Shown here: in pieces, positions 46,301-58,407 of the stretch | Numbering within the stretch: the first letter of the stretch is position 1 | Layout: every line of letters starts with the position of its first letter | Assembly: GCA_003254905.1 (NCBI GenBank) | Contig: QANU01033078.1 | Coordinates: 42,959-106,958 of the forward strand | From: Nissolia schottii | Taxonomy: Eukaryota; Streptophyta; Magnoliopsida; Fabales; Fabaceae | Reading direction: 5' to 3' | Length of the DNA stretch: 64,000 nt | Notes under the pieces: model-generated | The model's input: only the letters and a program-made list of their open reading frames with translations | The model's database searches: none | Told to the model about the DNA's origin: nothing | Translations under genes and position numbers: made by a program

Positions 46301-49300
46301 CCTCCTTATTGGAATCCAAACTAAAATTATTCATACAGGTGCCAAATCGTGAACCGTTTGATCAATTTTCGAATTGTGCATCATATTGTATCGTATGATA
46401 CAGAATCATATTCATAAAAATCCTAAATAACAAAATTACATACATAGAGATAAAGAAAATGCTCAAAAGTTGCAAATAATTGAATAAGTACTTAAATTTA
46501 TCATTGAAGAAATAGTAAAGAATTATAAATCAAATCCATCCACTATTCCACTAATATCAAAATATCATAATAAGCACCTAGTCTTAAGTAAACTCATAAT
46601 ACATCATCAAATTTAATCAAGAAAGAGTAAAAGACTCTAGGTTCTAAATGTTAATTATAAATTAGATGTTCTTCAATTCCCCATCTACTATTATAATCTC
46701 ATTTTTTAGGGTTCGACTCACAAGAATTTCAACTGCATGTTTATTATTAGCAGCTTTCATGCAAGAAGCTTCATATGGTATAATACCTATACGGCTATAC
46801 TTGTCATCTTGTGCAAAAATATAGTAGCCATTTCATTGAGACTTAATTTCTTCTCTTTCTTTATTTGACATAAGAAGAATTATATTAACAAGACGAGAAG
46901 AATAATACAAAAAAGAGTGGAGGACAAGAGATCCCCATTACAATATTTCATTGAGACTTAACGATAATGTCATTAAGGTATACTACAGTAATCAGTGTTG
47001 TTAAAAAGCAACCATGGCGACACCACAGCGGAATGGCGTGGCGAAATCTGAGTCTAACGCCATACAAAGCATATGGCATTGCAAAAGTGGCGTTTCCGCC
47101 GTGGCGGCCACAATTTGTCATGGCGCCATGGCGGTCATGGCCCACCATAGCGGTCACGACAGCCAAACCTTTTAGATCTAGACTCAGATCCTTTGGATCT
47201 GCACTCAGACTCTTCAAATCTGGACTAAGACCAAGCTGACAACCACAAAACCGAAGGCGGTAGACAAAAAGGAGGAAAAACATGTCACTATGCGCGACAG
47301 CAGTGACGGAGGAGCAGAGGCCTGCAGCAACGCGATTGAGCGCAAGTGGCCAGAACAAGGTAAGGTTGATGTGGTTGGATCGGTGAGAGGGAGGCGAGTA
47401 TGGTGTTTGTTATCGCCGACTTTCCGGGCGGCGGCAGGTGGTCAGCCAAAATGTTTCTTAACTAGATTTATGAAATTTATTTCTTGTGATGAATTTTATT
47501 TCCTAGAATATGTTTTTTGTTTCATTGTTCTTGATATATATTAGTAGATTTTAGTCTATATATACATATATTTTCAGCATCCATGAAAATTGAAAAAGGG
47601 AAAAAGTTTTTACGAAAAACTGAAAATCTAAAACTGAAAAAGTTGCTATGAAAATTATTACATGCTGTTCCAAGCCAAGCTAATAAAGTCCCATTAGCCA
47701 GTTGGAAAACCTAGCTGAGCAGAAGATTTGTTGAGGTCATAGGCTATACAATTGGCGAGGCTGGATTGGAAAAACTGAACACTTAACACAGAACCTAAGC
47801 TTGTTTGTGAAACCCAGAACCTCTAATTTTAACAAGTAGAAATTCAAAGGAGATCATTATCATTCATATAGTTTATCTTACAAAATCATTCAACATCATA
47901 AATTTACATTTACATTTTCAGATTTCATTTCAATGTTCAAAATACAATTTAGACAAACATAAATACAGTTAACATTGAAAAAATATAAAATACAGAAATT
48001 ACCAGAATTCAATTTGTGCAAAACCCTGCTTATCTTGACAGAGGTAGAATTGATTCCACCACAAAGACCTTTGTCGGAAGAAATGGTAACAACAACGTTT
48101 TTCTTGACATCAACATCTATGGATAGAAGCAGAAATAGCAAGTGTTAGGTCAGGACAACAGTAACATAACATTCATGTATAATAAATGCATGCACCACGT
48201 AGCTAATTCATCAAAATCTAGTGAAGGAGTTGCATGTGTGCTAAGCCTCGTCGTACAACTATCAAAAGCACTAAAAGGCTATGCATAGTTCTGATCCCAA
48301 GAGAAATACTAGCACAAAAATCAGAAAAATAATAAAGCACCAATTGCACATACTGGGAGTGTCACCCAAAAGGGCGGTAAATGGTTGCCACAGGCCACGA
48401 GAATTTTCAGCTCTGGTTTGGATAGCTCGAAGCTTAGAGGCTGCAACCATCTTCATTGCCTTTGTGATTTTCTGGATATTCTTCACACTCTTCATCCGGT
48501 TTCTAACTGCACATTACACAAATTCACAAACAACAACAAAAAAATCAAAATAAATTTGGCAGGTAGCCACAAAACTAATATAATATTACCAAAAAAAATA
48601 TAAATAAAAAATAAAAAAAACCTCTTACTCTGGAGTAAAATCAAGAAACAATAAAATAGAACAAGAAATTGATCCTACCTACTTGAGTCGAAATCGAGCG
48701 CACTCCATTGGGAGCTTGTTCTCTGTCAAGCAAGTGAAATTAGTCAGTTTAGTGAAAATATAACAGCTACTACGACATGGCTTTAAAAAACACAAAACAA
48801 ATAACTACAAGTCTAATTTGAAACGTTTCGCAAACTTCATTACAATGTTTTGAGCTCATTCAGTTCAAATTTCCAGAATTCTGCTCACTACAGCGTTTTT
48901 TTATGAATCATTTGCGCAATTTCAGGCCAGAGGGGTGGTTAGGTGAAACTCTCCCCCAAATGGCGACTCCAAGTTTCCAACGCAGTGTTTGGATTCTACA
49001 AAACCGTATATTGATAAACAATAAACAATTCTCATACTTGTAATATATATGAATATAACATATTCAGGATTTCAGATCTTCAGACTGAGCAAACAGAAGG
49101 ACTATGAGATTAACAAAAAAAGATTACCAAAAAAAAAAACAGGATTAACAAAAAAAAATTACCAAAAATCAAACAGCTTAACAGGCATATACAAACAGAA
49201 TATTAGACAGAATAAACAAAACAAAATGAAGTCCATGATTTGTTCGTGGGGCAACGAAAATGGCAGAATTTTTCCTTCATCGGAAGGTTCTAGATTCTAG

Positions 49301-49476
49301 GGTTAGTTTCTTCGAGATCGAGAAAATTGAATGCGGCAATAGATGAATGGAGAAACGGAGATTGGAGATGGGGAAACTGACTGAGAGATGAGAGAGGACC
49401 GGAGGGCATTGATGGGTTGAGGAGAGATGAGAGGGGCGAATCGCCTCCCTTCGCGTCGCAGAGCAGCCATCGCCAT
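37309..49476 (-). CDS. ATP3: ATP synthase gamma subunit, mitochondrial
   Basis: Central rotor shaft of the mitochondrial F1-ATPase, coupling proton flow to ATP synthesis in the inner membrane. Nine exons on the minus strand: 49476-49382, 48722-48679, 48506-48354, 48116-48003, 46161-46034, 39416-39294, 39197-39078, 37658-37537 and 37378-37309. All junctions are GT-AG and the total of 969 bases gives 322 residues, close to the plant family. An Arg-rich presequence ([18 protein letters not shown]) precedes [18 protein letters not shown], the N-terminal coiled-coil helix; the C-terminal helix [20 protein letters not shown] is intact, ending [20 protein letters not shown] and [17 protein letters not shown] are family landmarks. 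Intron 5 is 6.6 kb because of a sense-oriented retrotransposon; introns 4 and 7 also carry insertions. No disabling change is seen. Confidence 0.96.
37960..38935 (-). pseudogene. LINE (RTE-type) reverse transcriptase remnant
   Basis: Minus-strand text in intron 7 of the ATP synthase gamma gene, heavily mutated. Recognisable pieces: [13 protein letters not shown] then [11 protein letters not shown] near 38640-38540 (RT region GxxQGSxLSPYLFTLV) and [43 protein letters not shown] at 38163-37975 (the IRNDxI...RLRWFGHV...RRVDQM block near the C-terminus). Stops and frameshifts are numerous. It runs in the same direction as the host gene. Same LINE type as the fragment at 7379-7507. Confidence 0.75.
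39621..40533 (-). repeat. 3' LTR of the chromovirus, split by a MITE
   Basis: About 363 bases of LTR (39621-39945 and 40496-40533) aligned by eye with 45530-45912: shared phrases include GATGACCCCCCTTGGTGCAT and CTAATCATAAGAGGATTTC-type text. A 542-base MITE with an 8-base duplication interrupts it. The differences from the 5' LTR (several per hundred bases plus small indels) indicate an old insertion. Confidence 0.9.
39946..40487. mobile_element. hAT-type MITE nested in the LTR
   Basis: Terminal inverted repeats CATGGTTGATAAACTC and its partner CAAGGTTGTCAAACTC (read from the right end) agree at 13 of 16 positions and continue into CTCGAGAGTTTACG-type inner repeats. The 8-base duplication ATTCTCAT at 39938-39945 and 40488-40495 is perfect, the length expected for hAT transposons. 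AT-rich interior without coding capacity. Youngest layer of the nest. Confidence 0.93.
40491..40843 (-). repeat. 176-bp tandem duplication: LTR edge, polypurine tract and chromodomain
   Basis: Two head-to-tail copies (40491-40666 and 40667-40843) each begin CTCATTAATAATAACATTGG, contain the LTR edge, a GGGGG-type polypurine tract and CTTTCCACTTGATCAAAACT. On the minus strand each copy encodes one chromodomain core, [19 protein letters not shown] and [19 protein letters not shown]. The frame stays open through the inner LTR edge (reading [20 protein letters not shown]), so the open frame carries two chromodomains. Confidence 0.92.
40539..45262 (-). pseudogene. chromovirus gag-pol polyprotein, broken
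   Basis: Minus-strand domains from 45262 down: gag with a zinc knuckle ([18 protein letters not shown], about 44205-44165), protease (43951-43688; [16 protein letters not shown], catalytic DSGA intact), RT (about 43407-42750; [27 protein letters not shown] core intact near 42925), RNase H (about 42560-42164; [17 protein letters not shown], where the first catalytic Asp is Asn), integrase (41941-41238; [42 protein letters not shown]) and a doubled chromodomain (40900-40540). Many stops and shifts separate the pieces, including one in the integrase after YHPR. Domain order and the C-terminal chromodomain identify a chromovirus. Confidence 0.9.
45530..45912 (-). repeat. 5' LTR of the chromovirus
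   Basis: 383 bases from TGTAATGGCACC to CGTGACA in plus-strand view. Compared with the 3' LTR it has an extra AATAAGAGATTTCTTATTG-like insertion near 45590. On the element strand it is followed directly by the primer-binding site. Confidence 0.92.
46993..47450. mobile_element. ATGGCG-rich MITE-like block in ATP synthase intron 4
   Basis: Between AT-rich flanks lies a block with GTGTTGTTAAAAAGCAACCA at its start and repeated GGCGTGGCG, GTGGCGGCC, ATGGCGCCATGGCGG words. Similar GC-rich units starting TGTTGTTAAA are widespread non-autonomous elements in dicots. The right end is not clear. Open frames across it are unsupported. Confidence 0.4.
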
Positions 49477-50675
49477 CGATACTGAGATTCCTTGATCGCT
49501 CTTCCGAAACCCTAGCTAGCGCTACGAAGCAGATGCAGTTTGTTCGGGCTCTCTTCTTTTTTCACTCCTCCAAAGAGCTTTTCTGTGTTTGTGTCAACTG
49601 ACAACCCTACGCACTTCGCGTTTTTTTCCCTAGCTAGTACAACGTGGGGGCCGTAAAAATATTAAGATAGAAGTAATAATTAAAAAATTAGTAAATGTAA
49701 GAATAAGATGCTGCTTTGATTAAATTATAGCCAAAATATCACTTTAATCTTATTCTTTGAAAATATTCATTTCTGTCTTATATTTATAAAATGTTAGTCA
49801 ATTTGATTTTCTATTACTTTTGTAATTATTTCACTAAAAAATTGTGTTGGCTTAACATTTAATAAGATTAACTAAAGACTAGTGTTTGGCGTTTAACAAA
49901 TATAACACTAAAGTATTTTTTTATAAAAAATAGAAAAGGAAAAAGGAAAATAAAAAATAAATGTTTGAAAATAATAATATTTCTTCTTCTATTTTATTTT
50001 TTATTCAAATAATAACAATCAAATGTTTTTTTAATTTTTTATTTTTCATATTTCATTTTGTATTTTGCCTTATTTTTGTTTTATTTTTACTTGTGGTTGT
50101 GCTGATTAATTTGGTCTACAGTTAATCTCATTAATTACCACATTAGCCTTATCTGTTAGTGGGATAACTATGAGATTAACAGAGGATCAAACTACTAATG
50201 TTTCATAAATACGGGACCAAACTAAACATTTTTAAAAGAATAAGACCAAAGTAATTTTTTCGCTATATTTGCATGACCAAAGTAATATTTTAACTTAATA
50301 TAATATCCCATAAAAAAATTAAATATAATAATATAGCCAAATTACATTAATCTCTCATTAAATTTATCACTTTTACATTTGTCTTCCTCTAATTTACAAG
50401 TTGACAACACTCACTTCCTTTTATTATATAAAAATAATTTTTAAAATTTGAAAGTTTTCCAACATGTGTTTGGATGGGTATTTTTATACGGTAATGTAAT
50501 TTTCGAGATGATTTCAATTAACTTGCTACAAATTTCTTGTTCGAATACCAAATGAAAGGAATTTCAAAATTCTAAGTATTTTTTTAGGGATTTCATATAC
50601 TTCAAAAGAGTGAATATCAATTTCCTTCTCTTCATAAGGAATTTTAAAATTTTCTTCATCTCTAATCATCTATCA
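49477..50675. other. ATP synthase gamma promoter and AT-rich spacer
   Basis: The first 150 bases upstream of the start codon are GC-richer (GAAACCCTAGCTAGCGC), as in many plant mitochondrial-protein genes, and should hold the leader and core promoter. From 49650 the DNA is AT-rich with no gene. I see no clear TATA box close to the start. Confidence 0.45.
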
Positions 50676-50824
50676 TCTATATATATAATAAAAGCTGGGA
50701 AATCTCAACTTGGTCCCACCCACAGACGGACACGTGTCGCTCATACGTGAATTATTTTCCTGCCCAAACCGTCCTCACATGATGCTCACGTGCATCTTCC
50801 CTTTCATTATTCTCACATTCAGAT

Positions 50825-51191
50825 TTGTTTTGCCTCTCCTGCAGAAGAATCAAATCTTTATGCCTCTCACAGTCTATTTGTTGTGCCTCACATCGTTATG
50901 TGCCTCACCACATTTGTGTCTCCAGCTGCAGAAGAAGCAAAGGAATAGGTTGCTTTATGCCTCACACAAAAACTAATGCAACGTTTTCTGCCTCACAACA
51001 TTTGGTTTTCCATCTGCACAACAAGCAAAGGAATAGGTTGAACATTGATGTTTATATCATATCATATTCCAAAAATCTTTGCATGTTTGTTTTTCTTACT
51101 TCATATTCCACAAATGTTTGCATATTGTCTTCCTTCATATTATGCAAATGTTTGCATATTTGTTTTTCTTCCTTCATATGCCTCAAATGTT
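50825..51191. repeat. degenerate CTTCATATT / CAAATGTTTGCAT repeats
   Basis: Phrases such as TTCATATTCCACAAATG, TTTGCATATTGTCTTCCTTC and GAAGCAAAGGAATAGGTTG recur several times. They are also parts of the 0.5-kb tandem duplication that follows, so the whole left region of the Helitron has grown by local duplication. The open frames across it are not supported. Confidence 0.6.
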
Positions 51192-52208
51192 TGCATGATC
51201 TCTTCCTGAAATAGTAGTCTTCCTTCATATTGCTTTAAGAAAGAAGCAAAGGAATAGGTTAAACATTGATGTTTGTATTATCTCATATTCCAAAAATGTA
51301 AGTATGATTTAGTTTTTCTTACTTCATATTCCACTAACCTTGCATATTGTCTTCCTTCATATTGTGTTCTTTCATATTGTGCAAATGTTTGCATATTTGT
51401 TTTTCTTCCTTCATATTCCTCAAATCAATATAGTTTAACTATATGAACATGTTACCAAATAGAGAGGATAAGTTCTGATAATATGGCAACGAAAAAAGAA
51501 AAAAGTTATGAGTGAATGTGATTTATAGATGAAAATATATGAAATAGATCAATATGTTAGGTTAGTCATTATAACTTCAATCATCGAATATAACATATAT
51601 TTGATGTTCTGACAAAATTTAAATCAAATAATGTTGTCAAGAAAAATCCTATTTGAAAACATTATATCTGCTGAAAAAAATTATAAAATCTGCATGATCT
51701 CTTCCTGAAATAGTAGTCTTCCTTCATATTGCTTTAAGAAAGAAGCAAAGGAATAGGTTAAACATTGATGTTTATATTATCTCATATTCCAAAAATGTAA
51801 GTATGATTTAGTTTTTCTTACTTCTTATTCCACTAACCTTGCATATTGTCTTCCTTCATATTGTGTTCTTTCATATTGTGCAAATGTTTGCATATTTGTT
51901 TTTCTTCCTTCATATTCCTCAAATCAATATAGTTTAACTATATGAACATGTTACCAAATAGAGAGGATAAGTTCTGATAATATGGCAACAAAAAAAAAAG
52001 TTATGAGTGAATGTGATTTATAGATGAAAATATATGAAATACATCAATATGTTAGGTTAGTCATTATAACTTAAATCATCGAATATAACATATATTTGAT
52101 GTTCTGACAAAATTTAAATCCTATTTGAAAACATTATATCTGCTGAAAAAAAATTATAAAATCTGCATGATCTCTTCCTGAAATAGTAGTCTTCCTTCAT
52201 ATTGCTTT
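51192..52208. repeat. 0.5-kb tandem duplication plus partial third copy
   Basis: Unit A (51192-51690, 499 bases) and unit B (51691-52163, 473 bases) both begin TGCATGATCTCTTCCTGAAA and end with CTGAAAAAAATTATAAAATC; a third copy of about 45 bases follows and leads into the RPA-like gene. The copies differ by a few substitutions and by a 26-base deletion in B, so the duplication is fairly recent. Unit boundary lies just upstream of the first RPA-like exon. Confidence 0.93.
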
Positions 52209-52217
52209 CAGAAAAAA

Positions 52218-53029
52218 ATGGATGCAAGATATGATTTGCTGTGCATGTCTAACCCAACAAAACTCTCTTGGCTATTCAAGGTTTACATTACGCGACTATG
52301 GAAAGTGCCAAACGCAAACAACAAGGCATAAATTTTTGCACTCGAGATGATTTTTGTCGATGAGAAGGTAACTCTAAACCCTTGGTCATAACTTAGGGAG
52401 CTATTTGGTGCTAACAACATATCCACCTAAAAGCAAAAATCATGTGAGGATTTGAACATACTATACTGCTTTTGAGTTAGAGTTCATGGTCATGTTTCAG
52501 GGGGATCGGATTCACGCAACAGTTCCCAGAAATTTGCTTAACCAATTCGCTTCTACTCTTACTGAAGGGAGATTTTATGACGTGCAAAATTTCATCATTG
52601 GTGCAAACAGTATGAAGGTGAAAAGAACCCATCACAAATACAAACTGACATTCCTCAGGCGAACAATCGTGAAGCTGCTAGATGGCATTCCTTTTGTTGT
52701 TGTGCCATTCAGCTTCAAAAATGTTTCTAACATCCTGAGTGACAATGACATTAGTGACAATGAATTGTTTGGTGAGTCGTGTATCTTACCTACACTTTGA
52801 TCTCATTCTTAGTATTATTTCAGTCATTGTTTGGTGAGTCATTTTTTATTTTTGGTAGAACTTTGTTGATGACTCCGAAACCCTATCATCACTAATGACA
52901 CCCGCTAAACGAAAGGATATTAAGCGGGAAAAAGAGAGTTGTACTGATGGGGACAACGATCCCCCCTTTCAGCTATCAAGCTCTAAAGATGCACAGGCCA
53001 CCACTAAGAAGAAATCAAGGCCTAAGTAG
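52218..53029 (+). pseudogene. RPA1-like single-stranded DNA-binding protein (Helitron type), broken
   Basis: Exon 1 (52218-52367, ending at a GT donor) reads WLFKVYITRLWKVPN and LEMIFVDEK but has an in-frame TAA at codon 38. Exon 2 (from 52501 after TTTCAG) continues GDRIHATVPRNLLNQFASTL, FYDVQNFIIGANSMKVKRTH and YKLTFLRRTIV: the first OB-fold of plant RPA70-like proteins (DUF223 type) that Helitrons often carry. A basic tail (FVDDSETLSSLMTPAKRKDI ... KKKSRPK) lies at 52858-53029. The middle OB-folds are missing and the premature stop is clear, so this is a remnant. Supports the Helitron call. Confidence 0.8.
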
Positions 53030-54317
53030 ACCAACACCAGTAATATTTGGACAGCAAAGTTTTTCATCTGCTCCTTTTTTTGGGAATTATATGTGTATAT
53101 ATATGTATATTGGAGAAATGGTTTCCGACTATTACTAATTGTTATATATTTTTTGCTAGCTTCTTATATTTTGCGGTTTGAGCAAATTCAATGTTTTTGG
53201 GAGATATGCAATGTCCCTATAGGAAATGAACGGCGACCAAATGAAAAGATCAAACGATCAAAGTTCAAATGATCAAATGATCAAAGTCTTATTCATTCAG
53301 TAAATGAAAAGGAATGAATGTTCTAAATTAATTTGAGTGTGCAATATATTTCACCTAAACATTGATTATGTAAATTTTTTTTTCGTGAGTTTTAGTTCTC
53401 TCATCAAATTTTAGCTTTACATTTAGTAAAATTAATACATCAAATTTTGAATAGTCAAACTTAAATCCTCTCATGACTATGTAACGTGTAGTTTGAATAA
53501 TAGTTCGTGTACTTTTTCTAAGAGGTTGTTGAACTAAAATACTGACTAAGAAGGATATATTTTGATGCAGCCGAAACTGTGCTACAGACAAGGAACAACC
53601 ACCATGGAAGCACTGCTGACATGAAACATTTTCAATTTTCGATGCTATAGTATAAGGTTCTTCTGTGCAGGATACAACAAACCCAACACGCTATCACATG
53701 TATATATCTCCGAAAAGTACAACACTGTCCTAAGTGCACGTTTTATCTCCGCAAAGTGAGGCACTATCCACTGTGCAGTTTGACTCGGGCTACCCTTTCC
53801 CATTTCCACACGCTATCACGGTTTAGGTGAAATAAAGGTCCAGTTGGACTCGGGTTTCCACACACATTTTCAGGAGACACTTTGCAGGTTTAGGGTCAAC
53901 TTTATTGACAACCTTTTATAGTAGTAGTAGTTTTAATTTCCTGTTAGGTTGTAATGTGGCAGTAGTGATAATGCCTCCTGAAAAGATGTGATGTATAACT
54001 CCATACCACATAACTAAAGCTATGCCCAGCTAAACATCCCTAGCCGTCAAGACACGTGATTAGAATTGCCAAGCATAGCAAATTTGAACCTAAGTCAAAG
54101 AGGATACCAATACAAGCTTTATTAAGTTAAAGCAGACATTGTTTCATATCCCTCGGCCTCAATAGCTTCTACCATATATATGTCACCTGTCCTTGAAATT
54201 TTCCCTTTGTCCTGAATTTTTTAAGAAGAAAAAAGAAAGTGTCCACTATCCATGTTATTCACAGCAAGATAAACAAATATTCTTTCAGATGGCTAATTAA
54301 TCAACCTATAGTGTACA

Positions 54318-54322
54318 CCAAA

Positions 54323-54355
<33 letters not shown>
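54318..54355. repeat. (AT)n(GT)n microsatellite
   Basis: A run of AT dinucleotides changes into GT dinucleotides. Simple repeat within the Helitron. Confidence 0.9.
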
Positions 54356-54356
<1 letters not shown>

Positions 54357-55880
54357 AAGTCTACTCCATAACCATTTTTTCTCAAAAAGGGAAAAAAATA
54401 CAGTAAAAAATATTACAATCTACTTATTCAGTCAAAAATAGATCTCTAAGAAGAAAGTAATGGTAATCCAAACTAATTAGGCGATTGAGTTATATTTTAG
54501 ATCTTAAACATTACCAAAAAAAAAGTGATTTGCACACTTAATAGAGTGTAAAACTTTTGCTTAGATATATTATAAAGTGCACATTTTCATGTGATTATAA
54601 ATTGCACGTGTTTTCTTAGATATAAATTTCGTGATTGCGGGACAATACTTCCCAATCTATTACCTAACGTGACAAAATTATGTTCACTTCCAACCATTTG
54701 TTGACCAATTGTCACCAAGTACAATTCCTATGGTTTGTTGATGGTTGCATATTGCTAGCTGCTGTTTGCACGTCTAGACTACAGGAATAGATTGGGAAGA
54801 ATAGTACTTTTGTCAATTTAATCTATTACTTAACGTGTACTTCTGGAGTGTATACGTTACCATCAGAAATATATTGTGTGTTCAACAATTCAAAAGTACT
54901 ATTCTGGCTTAATATTATCTGACAGCCCTGCTGGGTCTACACTATGTAAAGTATACGTAATTTATTGCCATTTGGTAATAGTTCCATCCATTCGGTACTG
55001 TAGCAAGTACATGAAAGCTTTTATGAGAAATAAATAACTTGCAAGGAAGTACTGCGGCAGCTTAGTATTAGCATATAGAACTGATGAAACATTGCTAGAC
55101 TGATACACACTTATTATTAGACGGTGATACATTTTGTGTTTTAAAATTATATTTATTTTATAATATAATATGTAATATATAAATAAATCTGTGTGATGCA
55201 GTCTAAAAATTACATATAACCTAATCTTTGCATCAGATATTTACTTAAAATAAGAGATACTTAAAATAATATAATTACGTAAGAAAGTAAGTAGATATAA
55301 TATTTTATTCTCTTATATTGTAAAATTTGCACAATCTCCACAAACTAATATATGGAATTGATTTTTCAGAATCTCTGAAATTAGATCAACATATATTTGT
55401 ATTAAAAAATCAATGATGAGATTTGTATTAAATAGCAAGACAAATCATATAATCTAGCAACATTTATAATGATGAGATTTGATTCTCTATCTCAATTAAT
55501 AATATTAGCTTTTTAATTTCAAATTTAAAAATTCAAAATTTAAAGGACTAATTTACAATGCTTAATTTAAGGAATGGACCATTGCACAATAAACGGTGAA
55601 TTTGAGAATTGCTGCATATGAAAGTTTAGAGGAAAATGTTTGCAGCTCTTTTTAGTCCTTAATGTTATATTTATTACATTATTAATATACATGTGTTGAT
55701 CAAAAGTTATACCAATTACAATGATGAGTTATTACATGTGTTGAAGGTAGGCCTAACAATTTCTATGATGAGTTATTACTAGGTGTGTGAACAATTTATT
55801 TACCCGATGGAATTGTGAAGCTTTAACTGTAATAAATATTTAGTAGCTTCAGCAGGTTAATTCCATAAATGAAGTGGCTA

Positions 55881-55882
<2 letters not shown>

Positions 55883-55933
<51 letters not shown>
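55883..55933. repeat. (AT)n microsatellite
   Basis: About 25 AT dinucleotides, about 140 bases upstream of the F-box start codon. Confidence 0.95.
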
Positions 55934-55939
<6 letters not shown>

Positions 55940-56074
55940 TAGAATTGTTGCCTTTATAGTTACTTCACCTTGATCTTACTACTACTTCCACAACCTTCGT
56001 ATAGTCCAACGGACCCATCTTCTTTTACGTTTAGCAACACAACACAATGTAGCACTATCCTGTTTAAAGAAAAT

Positions 56075-57230
56075 ATGGATAGTCTTCCTTATCAAAATTG
56101 TTTATTACCATCACTCACCCAAGATATTGTAGAAGAAATTATATCAAGAGTAGATGTTTATACGGTTGGACGATGCAGATGCCTCTCGAAATATTGGTAC
56201 ACCTATTTACGAAGTGTTGATTTTGTGGTCAATCATTTTTTACATTCTCCAAAAGCTGATTTAAATGTGTTATTGCATTATGGTTATCCATGCATGCAAG
56301 ATTCTAACGATGTTTTGCGGTGGGTTTCCACTGAAGATGGAACAGATATTCCATCTCCAAATCCATTTTTAGGTTTAGGGAAACCAAAGTGGTTTTCAAT
56401 TGTCAGTGTTAGCAACGAAAATGTTTGCTTTAGATTCTCACTATTAGGAACAGATAGCCATATTTTTGTCTGGAATCCAACAACAATGCAGTGTAGAATC
56501 ATTGAAGATACAGTAATGGAGCACAATATTTTATTTGTTAAGGTATGCTTTTGGATACCTACACAAATTAGTGCATTACCGTGTGGTTCAAATTTATAAG
56601 GAAAATCTTGGAAATGCACTATGCAAATTCAAGATTTTAATTTTGCCAATAATTAGTGGAGTGATGCAGTAAATGTAATTGGTGTGTATATTGGGAATCT
56701 AGGATATGAGAGCTTAACACTTCAGGGTATGACATATTGGATTAACAAGTGTAGTACGTACAGAAAAGTGGCTTCATCAATTTTTTCTGTCAATTTATAA
56801 AACGGTAGTTATGAAGACATTACTATTCCAAGCTCAGTCAGGCAATACTTCAATGAGGTTATTGAATATAAGGATACATTGGGTTTTATATCATACAATT
56901 ACACATCATTGACGTATAAGATTGATATCTGGAATGTTTTTAACGAACAACGTGAAGTGGTTTGGACCAAATTGTTCACTATATTACAGGTTGATGTTGT
57001 TGAATCTCCCATTATGTGTATAGGGGATTTTTTTAGTGGTTATTAGTGATGATATGTCGACTTTTGGATTCCCCGAAGATGGATTGTATCCTACTCGAGT
57101 AAAAAACTTTATATGAACTTTATTCATATTGGTACTAATGATCGAAGAATGTTTCATGCACGTTCATGGATGAATCAGACTGATTTAAGGAACATATTGC
57201 TCATATCCAGAGGTCTTTTCCCAGTTTGAT
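56075..57230 (+). pseudogene. F-box protein with F-box-associated domain, decayed
   Basis: Substrate-recognition subunit type of SCF ubiquitin ligases. From the ATG (MDSLPYQNC) the frame gives an F-box core LPSLTQDIVEEIISRVDVYT then VGRCRCLSKYWYTYLRSVDF, followed by VFVWNPTT-type text (HIFVWNPTTMQCR). A frameshift near 56545 moves the reading to GYLHKLVHYRVVQIYKENLG, and stops near 56655 and 56800 interrupt the associated domain (VIGVYIGNLGYESLTLQGMT, IPSSVRQYFNEVIEYKDTLG, SLTYKIDIWNVF). About 385 codons are recoverable, near normal for the family, but no intact product is possible beyond residue 174. It lies within the Helitron and was probably captured or inserted there. Confidence 0.8.
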
Positions 57231-58407
57231 GTTAAAATATTTTTATTTAATATGCAAGAGGATCAAAATTTATTTCAATATTTATGTTGTATTTTGCATA
57301 AATATGTTTATTGTATATGGTGTTAAGTAAAAAAATTATACATATTATTTTACTCCACCTACTTAGCACCTTTTTTTTATTACACTCAACAGCTACCAAT
57401 TGCATAGTATTTTTGAAACAAAGTACATTGTTTGATGGTCCCCTAAATAATTTGACTTTTTTATCATCCCAATGTTTGGTAGTATATCAAATATGCATAG
57501 AAATAAAATAATACATTTATATATTTGTATATATACACTGTCTAACATCTATATTGCTAACACTAATTTATGTAAGCCTACTTATTCAACTTGACGTAGA
57601 CAATTTGTGCAACTTATACACGTACATAAGGCAATGCAAGTTTCTACTATTATAATTCAATGTTTCCATGTGAATGTTTGTAAGCATTTAACCAATCATT
57701 CTTTGATGAAATGAGTTAACGTGGTGGTGTAGCTATTGTACATAGTAGCTGATTACTTTAAGGGAAAGGTTGCAGTGAACTCAATTGACAACCTATGAAA
57801 TTTAATTAAAAATTCTACAAGGACTTTTGACTTGGTAATGTATATTGACTGTGCATGATTCAAACTATGATAGTTATCGAAAACACATTGAAACATATTT
57901 TAACATTTCTCTATGCAACTCCATGCAAAACCGAAATAGTGCACATTAATGCACAATTTTAAAGAATTGCACAGATTGCAATTGTTTGTTGCAACTCAGT
58001 AATCATGCTACTACTTATCCATCCAGCTTATAAGTGCGATTTGCTACTTGCTATTGTGTTGGAAGAGCAGTCCATATGAATTTGAGACACATTAGGATCT
58101 GTTGTAGTTATATACACAATCGTTAGCATTTGAAGCTTGCTAACAAGTACATGGTCAACATCGGCATCAAAGACTACTAAACTGTGTAAGATATGAGAAA
58201 ACTTATTCATTGTACTTCTAACCGTGAGCTAATTTTTTTGGTGGATAGTGAAAAAGGCTGCCGCCCACCACTTGATATGGTTACATATCTAGCCATTTTG
58301 GGTATATTGTGTTTTTTATTAGTGTTATTACTCACCAAGAACCTATTAAAATTGTACATATTAGTTGTGTTGTTATTAATAACTTTTGTACTATTTATTC
58401 AGCACTA

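Larger units (their letters stand above)
53140..55960. other. non-coding part of the Helitron
   Basis: No gene recognised in 2.8 kb. Near 53690-53830 related phrases (CACGCTATCAC, CACTATCCACTGTGCAG, TCCGAAAAGTAC/TCCGCAAAGTG) recur, suggesting small duplications. Microsatellites lie at 54318-54353 (AT then GT) and 55883-55933 (AT). Confidence 0.5.

Noticed and set aside
46948..47358. 136-codon minus-strand frame and its plus-strand partner
   Set aside because: Both cross the ATGGCG-rich MITE-like block within an ATP synthase intron; no homology seen.
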